A stretch of DNA of 64,000 bases from the NCBI RefSeq assembly GCF_031143425.1, contig NW_027150038.1, forward strand, positions 62,001 through 126,000, read 5' to 3'. The position numbers and the translations under genes are program-made. This document shows, piece after piece, positions 58,017 through 64,000 of the stretch; within the stretch, counting starts at the first letter, position 1; every line of letters starts with the position of its first letter. Source of the stretch: Pleurodeles waltl. Its lineage: Eukaryota; Chordata; Amphibia; Caudata; Salamandridae. The notes under the pieces were generated by a model that had not been told where the DNA came from, made no database searches, and worked only from the letters and a program-made list of their open reading frames with translations.

Positions 58017-58088
58017 GGGCTCGTCCGGGATTTGAACCTGGGACCTCTCGCACCCTAAGCGAGAATCATACCCCTAGACCAACGAGCC
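58017..58088 (-). tRNA. tRNA-Pro-AGG: tRNA-Pro(AGG), unit 17
   Basis: Identical to unit 1. Confidence 0.96.
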
Positions 58089-58278
58089 TGGGCACAGAAA
58101 TGCAACGGCTCCGACCCTGCTCGGAGGGTTGGTGACAGAGAGTGGGAGACTACATCCCAAAGCAAGAAACTGCACATGGTGCTCTCTTCTGCAGTACGAC
58201 TAGAGTCATTTGCATGGTCTTCATCGAACATGACATAAAAAGCCTCTATCCTTTAGACATTTTGGCCCAGATTTACAA

Positions 58279-58897
58279 GAAAATGACTAAGCGCGACGCT
58301 GTGCCAAATTTGCAAGCCCCACGCGCCGTCATTTTCAAAATGCAGGGAAGCGCCGTATTTAGTAGAATACAGCGCACCCCTGTGCTTCCCCCTGCGCCAG
58401 CTCTAAATTAGCTGCTGAGCGCCAACGCAGCCGTTCTTGCACCATGGTACAAGGATGACTGCGTTGAGGGGGAAATTGTTTTTGTGCAGGAAGGGACACC
58501 TTCCTGCCCAAAAAAAAATCTTCAATGGTGATTTGCTCTTACTTCTATGTGTGCTGCAGAATGCATCACACATAGAAAGAGCAAAAACAAGGAGAAATGA
58601 AAACATTTCTCCTCAGTGCGCCACTCTAACGACACCCCTGGGATGGCGTTGGATTTTGGTGCTGACGCAGATTTACGCCAACTCCTAAATCTGGAGCAGC
58701 ATCAAAATGCTATGGTGTTGCTGTGGCACACTCCCAACAACACCCATTGCACGCCCCTTCCAGGGAACGCGCTGCGTGCTAAGGGGCCGTATTTACAAGG
58801 TGGTGTTAAGCCACAAAAAGTGGCTGAACGCCATCTTGTAAATACCGCGCAGTGCATAGTGCCACCGGGGCGTCACTAAAAGTGATGCTCCGGTGGC
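58279..58897. repeat. Hairpin cascade, unit 17
   Basis: Same block with the 9-A run. Confidence 0.85.
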
Positions 58898-59193
58898 GAT
58901 AGGACCTTGTAAGTCTGGCACTTTATTTGCTCAAGGTGTGTGTTCTTGGTGAGGGCAGGAAAGCTATTTTCGCTCTCGTACCTTCCTTCCTTGGCTGGGT
59001 TGAATGCTGTAGTCTCAGGCTTCATTGCAAAGGTCAAACAGTGAGCAACTGACTGCCGTAAGCTGGCGCAACTCCTCTTGGTGAGCTGTGACAGATGCCC
59101 CAGGAGCGTAGTACCTCACGATGGTGAGGGATAGACACAGTCTGTTTTATCTCAGCTTGCCTGTCAGGTGAGGCAGGAAATGCAAATACTGTG

Positions 59194-59266
59194 AAAAAGC
59201 CCAGCGACTCGAACCAGGGACCTTTCGCATGTGAGGTGCGCATGATAACCACTACACTAGACAAAC
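59194..59266 (-). pseudogene. Decayed tRNA-Val, unit 17
   Basis: Same as unit 1. Confidence 0.85.
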
Positions 59267-59713
59267 AGACACACTTGCCGGCTTGCTTCATGTGGCTATG
59301 CATTGTACTGGAACCACCACACTATGGAAACAGACACACCTGCTTGCTTTATGTGGCTATGCATTGGACTGGGATGCAAGGATGAGGGCCAATGTTCATG
59401 ACGCTCAAAGCTGAGCCTTCCGGAACACGATCTCTTCCCTTGGAAGAAAGGAACTGGGATCACTTTCATTCCAAGAGGTGATTTCAGAACTGGACCCGAA
59501 ATTACCATGGAGAAGCACTGTGCATTTAATGTTCCTACGAGCACTGCTGCTCCAGCACAGAAAAGCAGTTGCAAAGAAATCTCGCATACCTTCATGATGC
59601 TGAACCGTCTCGACGCCAGTATAAAGCATGTATTGCATTGCAACATGACATCTTACAAGAGTGAAAAGCAGAAATACTCCTGTTTAAAACACAGACTGAA
59701 CCTATAAAGGTAG

Positions 59714-59785
59714 GGGTTTGTCTGGGATTTGAACCGAGGTCCTCTCACACCCGAAGCGAGAATCATACCCCTATACCAACTAGAC
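59714..59785 (-). pseudogene. Decayed tRNA-Pro(CGG), unit 17
   Basis: Same as unit 1. Confidence 0.85.
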
Positions 59786-60718
59786 TGCTGCTGCATAGTC
59801 ATTTGAAACATCTTCTGAAGCGTCTTTCCGAAAAGCAGGGCCATTTGGAGGCTCTCTCTCTCTAAGCGTGCCATAGCAATTGATGTTTTCTGTCAAGGAT
59901 TTTTTGTTTGTCTCTAGCAAGGCAAGAGGTAGTCAAAATGCCCTGTGCCAGTGAGCTGAACTAGGGCACTGATGTGAAAAGCAGACCCTTTCTGGTAGTT
60001 GTAACCCGCTGCAAGTCATGGACCATTGCACCTTAGACTTCCCAACCAGAAGCACTGAAGGGCCTGCTAGCTCTTGAGCCAGAGGAGCATGCCTCTTGGA
60101 TTCAAGCACACTTGCTTGATCAGCGCTCAATCAGGCTCGATCAGGCGAGATTTATATTAGTGGCTCATAGGCCTGAAACACTCACTTGGGAGACGCAGGG
60201 TGGCTGATTTCCCGGAATGGCCCTTGATGGGGAAATCACCTCCTTTCCCCCGCCTCATTTCAGAATTGTGTGCTAGTCGCAAGTCAGTGTTCAGGGGTTC
60301 ATGGGTACTGCCTACTCCCAGCTGCCTCTCTGTCTTCTTCATGTAAATTGCAAGTCACGAGGAGGCACCATTGCCAATATGCTCCGCCCACCTAACCAAG
60401 AAACCTAGTTTGAGCTTGTCTGCCTGTGTTGTTGCAGGGGCAGTGTCTTCTTTGCCCAAAAGGTGGCAGGAGAGCCTCACTTCAAACAATAGAATCAACT
60501 GCTTAAGTAGAAACCAGCATGGTAGTTACTGTCATAAAGTGCAGCTCTAACAGAAGGTGTGCCTGAGACGCCCCTTCCAGTAATACACAGAATTTTGATT
60601 GAGGGCCCAGCCGATGGGTTGGTGGATTTCTCCTCACATGCCACAGCAGCTTCCAAAGATAGTGGTGTGAGGAGCTGGCTCTGCAAGCAGAGTAAGATTT
60701 AAGGGAAGAAAATACACC

Positions 60719-60830
60719 TGTCAGAAGTGGGATTTGAACCCACGCCTCCATGAAGAGACCAGAAGGCTCAGCTTCACTGAAGATCAAGCTCTCTTGAGTC
60801 TGGCGCCTTAGACCACTCGGCCATCCTGAC
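60719..60830 (-). tRNA. tRNA-Leu-CAA: tRNA-Leu(CAA) with intron, unit 18
   Basis: Consensus copy. Intron 60765-60792. Confidence 0.96.
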
Positions 60831-61137
60831 AGCCAAAACAGTGTGCAGGTCGGACTCTTCAGTCTGCACTTGTTGATTTTGCCGCTTGCAATGTTCCTAT
60901 CAAAGTCACAGCTTTAAAGGCCCCACAATATAACATGGGCAAGAAAAAAAAAAAAAAACAGAACAAGAAACAATGCACATGCACGACCACCGAGGGATGC
61001 AGATAACTTTTTAGCGTCCTGCAATAGTAAAGCACGTTTTACACAGGTCACAAGTTTTTAAAGGTCATTTCTGTCTAAGTGTGCATTGAGAGAGACTGAG
61101 GTTTTAGGGAGCAAACACAAAAGCTGCTGCTGCCAAG

Positions 61138-61210
61138 TGTTTCTGCCCGGTCTCGAACCGGGGACCTTTCGCGTGTGAGGCGAACGTGATAACCACTACA
61201 CTACAGAAAC
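61138..61210 (-). tRNA. tRNA-Val-CAC: tRNA-Val(CAC), unit 18
   Basis: Identical to the unit 1 gene. Confidence 0.96.
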
Positions 61211-61598
61211 AAGCTTGCTGGTTTGACTGAAGGAGCACAGTTCCCCTCATATGTTTGCACGATTTCCTCTATACTTTATCAGCAGTTGCTCAGAATGCGA
61301 GGGGTAAGTGTGAAAATTGCAGCGGTGTCAGCCAGCATGCATACACTCAGACGTCCTGAAAAATCCCACAGCTGCGGGCAGAGACAGACAAATATCTGAT
61401 GCCTAAATGCCAGGAAGGAGAGCCTGTGAAATCATCACACAGGGCGCACTGAGAGCAAGCAGGAAGGAAGCCAAGGCATTGTAATCCATTTTTCGCCTGA
61501 GGCAAAAAATATGTTTTGCGCAACAATGCTTCGAGTGGAATGAGAAATGTTGAGGGGTTGTGTATTTTGAGCAGGATTTGATTGTTTTCCGCTAAAAT

Positions 61599-61670
61599 GG
61601 GCTCGTCCGGGATTTGAACCTGGGACCTCTCGCACCCTAAGCGAGAATCATACCCCTAGACCAACGAGCC
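61599..61670 (-). tRNA. tRNA-Pro-AGG: tRNA-Pro(AGG), unit 18
   Basis: Identical to unit 1. Confidence 0.96.
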
Positions 61671-61860
61671 TGGGCACAGAAATGCAACGGCTCCGACCCT
61701 GCTCGGAGGGTTGGTGACAGAGAGTGGGAGACTACATCCCAAAGCAAGAAACTGCACATGGTGCTCTCTTCTGCAGTACGACTAGAGTCATTTGCATGGT
61801 CTTCATCGAACATGACATAAAAAGCCTCTATCCTTTAGACATTTTGGCCCAGATTTACAA

Positions 61861-62479
61861 GAAAATGACTAAGTGCGACGCTGTGCCAAATTTGCAAGCC
61901 CCACGCGCCGTCATTTTCAAAATGCAGGGAAGCGCCGTATTTAGTAGAATACAGCGCACCCCTGTGCTTCCCCCTGCGCCAGCTCTAAATTAGCTGCTGA
62001 GCGCCAACGCAGCCGTTCTTGCACCATGGTACAAGGATGACTGCGTTGAGGGGGAAATTGTTTTTGTGCAGGAAGGGACACCTTCCTGCCCAAAAAAAAA
62101 TCTTCAATGGTGATTTGCTCTTACTTCTATGTGTGCTGCAGAATGCATCACACATAGAAAGAGCAAAAACAAGGAGAAATGAAAAAATTTCTCCTCAGTG
62201 CGCCACTCTAACGACACCCCTGGGATGGCGTTGGATTTTGGTGCTGACGCAGATTTACGCCAACTCCTAAATCTGGAGCAGCATCAAAATGCTATGGTGT
62301 TGCTGTGGCACACTCCCAACAACACCCATTGCACGCCCCTTCCAGGGAACGCGCTGCGTGCTAAGGGGCCGTATTTACAAGGTGGTGTTAAGCCACAAAA
62401 AGTGGCTGAACGCCATCTTGTAAATACCGCGCAGTGCATAGTGCCACCGGGGCGTCACTAAAAGTGATGCTCCGGTGGC
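61861..62479. repeat. Hairpin cascade, unit 18
   Basis: Same block with the 9-A run. GAAAAAATTTCTCC breaks one pair of the GGAGAAATG hairpin. Confidence 0.85.
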
Positions 62480-62775
62480 GATAGGACCTTGTAAGTCTGG
62501 CACTTTATTTGCTCAAGGTGTGTGTTCTTGGTGAGGGCAGGAAAGGTATTTTCGCTCTCGTACCTTCCTTCCTTGGCTGGCTTGAATGCTGTAGGCTCAG
62601 GCTTCATTGCAAAGGTCAAACAGTGAGCAACTGACTGCCGTAAGCTGGCGCAACTCCTCTTGGTGAGCTGTGACAGATGCCCCAGGAGCATAGTACCTCA
62701 CGATGGTGAGGGATAGACACAGTCTCTTTTATCTCAGCTTGCCTGTCAGGTGAGGCAGGAAATGCAAATACTGTG

Positions 62776-62848
62776 AAAAAGCCCAGCGACTCGAACCAGG
62801 GACCTTTCGCATGTGAGGTGCGCATGATAACCACTACACTAGACAAAC
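62776..62848 (-). pseudogene. Decayed tRNA-Val, unit 18
   Basis: Same as unit 1. Confidence 0.85.
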
Positions 62849-63295
62849 AGACACACTTGCCGGCTTGCTTCATGTGGCTATGCATTGTACTGGAACCACC
62901 ACACTATGGAAACAGACACACCTGCTTGCTTTATGTGGCTATGCATTGGACTGGGATGCAAGGATGAGGGCCAATGTTCATGACGCTCAAAGCTGAGCCT
63001 TCCGGAACACGATCTCTTCCCTTGGAAGAAAGGAACTGGGATCACTTTCATTCCAAGAGGTGATTTCAGAACTGGACCCGAAATTACCATGGAGAAGCAC
63101 TGTGCATTTAATGTTCCTACGAGCACTGCTGCTCCAGCACAGAAAAGCAGTTGCAAAAAAATCTCGCATACCTTCATGATGCTGAACCGTCTCGACGCCA
63201 GTATAAAGCATGTATTGCATTGCAACATGACATCTTACAAGAGTGAAAAGCAGAAATACTCCTGTTTAAAACACAGACTGAACCTATAAAGGTAG

Positions 63296-63367
63296 GGGTT
63301 TGTCTGGGATTTGAACCGAGGTCCTCTCACACCCGAAGCGAGAATCATACCCCTATACCAACTAGAC
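63296..63367 (-). pseudogene. Decayed tRNA-Pro(CGG), unit 18
   Basis: Same as unit 1. Confidence 0.85.
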
Positions 63368-64000
63368 TGCCGCTGCATAGTCATTTGAAACATCTTCTGA
63401 AGCGTCTTTCCGAAAAGCAGGGCCATTTGGAGGCTCTCTCTCTCTAAGCGTGCCATAGCAATTGATGTTTTCTGTCAAGGATTTTTTGTTTGTCTCTAGC
63501 AAGGCAAGAGGTAGTCAAAATGCCCTGTGCCAGTGAGCTGAACTAGGGCACTGATGTGAAAAGCAGACCCTTTCTGGTAGTTGTAACCCGCTGCAAGTCA
63601 TGGACCATTGCACCTTAGACTTCCCAACCAGAAGCACTGAAGGGCCTGCTAGCTCTTGAGCCAGAGGAGCATGCCTCTTGGATTCAAGCACACTTGCTTG
63701 ATCAGCGCTCAATCAGGCTCGATCAGGCGAGATTTATATTAGTGGCTCATAGGCCTGAAACACTCACCTGGGAGACGCAGGGTGGCTGATTTCCCGGAAT
63801 GGCCCTTGATGGGGAAATCACCTCCTTTCCCCCGCCTCATTTCAGAATTGTGTGCTAGTCGCAAGTCAGTGTTCAGGGGTTCATGGGTACTGCCTACTCC
63901 CAGCTGCCTCTCTGTCTTCTTCATGTAAATTGCAAGTCACGAGGAGGCACCATTGCCAATATGCTCCGCCCACCTAACCAAGAAACCTAGTTTGAGCTTG

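Larger units (their letters stand above)
57137..60718 (-). repeat. Array unit 17 (3582 bp)
   Basis: Lies 7135 bp from unit 15 and shares its private variants. Confidence 0.95.
1..64000 (-). repeat. Tandem tRNA gene array, 18 units of ~3.55 kb
   Basis: The whole window is a head-to-tail array. Successive tRNA-Leu 3' ends lie at 213, 3786, 7330, 10873, 14418, 17983, 21514, 25057, 28601, 32141, 35713, 39285, 42868, 46450, 50002, 53584, 57137 and 60719, so the spacing is 3531-3583 bp. All tRNA genes are on the minus strand. Positions 1-212 are the end of an earlier unit, and the last unit runs off the window, so the array continues on both sides. Unit-to-unit differences are scattered point changes plus a few small indels. 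No spacer, transposase, rRNA or protein gene interrupts it. Confidence 0.98.
60719..64000 (-). repeat. Array unit 18 (cut by window edge)
   Basis: Lies 7135 bp from unit 16. The last ~300 bp, towards the next Leu, fall outside the window. Confidence 0.95.

Noticed and set aside
1..64000. Phage or bacterial tRNA array
   Set aside because: The tRNA-Leu(CAA) intron at 37/38, internal A/B boxes, T-run terminators, missing encoded CCA and vertebrate-like sequences all indicate a eukaryotic nuclear array.

Overview
The window is one tandem array. A unit of about 3.55 kb is repeated head to tail 18 times (17 complete copies and one cut by the right edge; the first 212 bases are the tail of a preceding copy). 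Every recognisable gene is a nuclear tRNA gene on the minus strand. No protein-coding gene can be supported. The intron-containing tRNA-Leu(CAA), the eukaryotic A/B boxes, the short T-run terminators and the close match to vertebrate tRNA-Leu(CAA), tRNA-Val(CAC) and tRNA-Pro(AGG) point to a vertebrate nuclear genome. Vertebrate tDNA arrays of this type are known (the ~3.2 kb Xenopus tDNA repeat is the classic case). An amphibian or another large-genome vertebrate is my best guess, but the sequence does not prove it.

Layout of one unit, in transcription order on the minus strand (unit 1 coordinates): a 63-nt tRNA-like relic (3128-3066); a decayed tRNA-Pro(CGG) (2862-2791); a duplicated 5' fragment of tRNA-Val (2408-2389); a decayed tRNA-Val (2343-2271); about 620 bp made almost entirely of back-to-back hairpins (1974-1355); an apparently intact tRNA-Pro(AGG) (1164-1093); an apparently intact tRNA-Val(CAC) (704-632); and tRNA-Leu(CAA) with a 28-nt intron (324-213). 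That gives 54 full-length tRNA genes and 36 decayed ones. Each of the three full-length genes has its own downstream TTTT, so they look like independent Pol III units. Pro-Val occurs twice per unit, once intact and once decayed, which suggests an older half-unit duplicated before the array expanded.

The units differ by scattered substitutions and a few diagnostic indels. The main ones are a 29-bp module present or absent, a further 13-bp deletion, a 9- or 10-A run, a ~10-bp GATCAGGC repeat and a 12-bp duplication. Their distribution is patchy: units 3-10 lack the 29-bp module, units 11-14 have it, and units 15-18 alternate, forming a two-unit higher-order repeat of 7,135 bp. This is the expected result of unequal exchange and gene conversion. 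The most unusual structure is the hairpin cascade, which is kept in all 18 copies and which I cannot assign to a known element.
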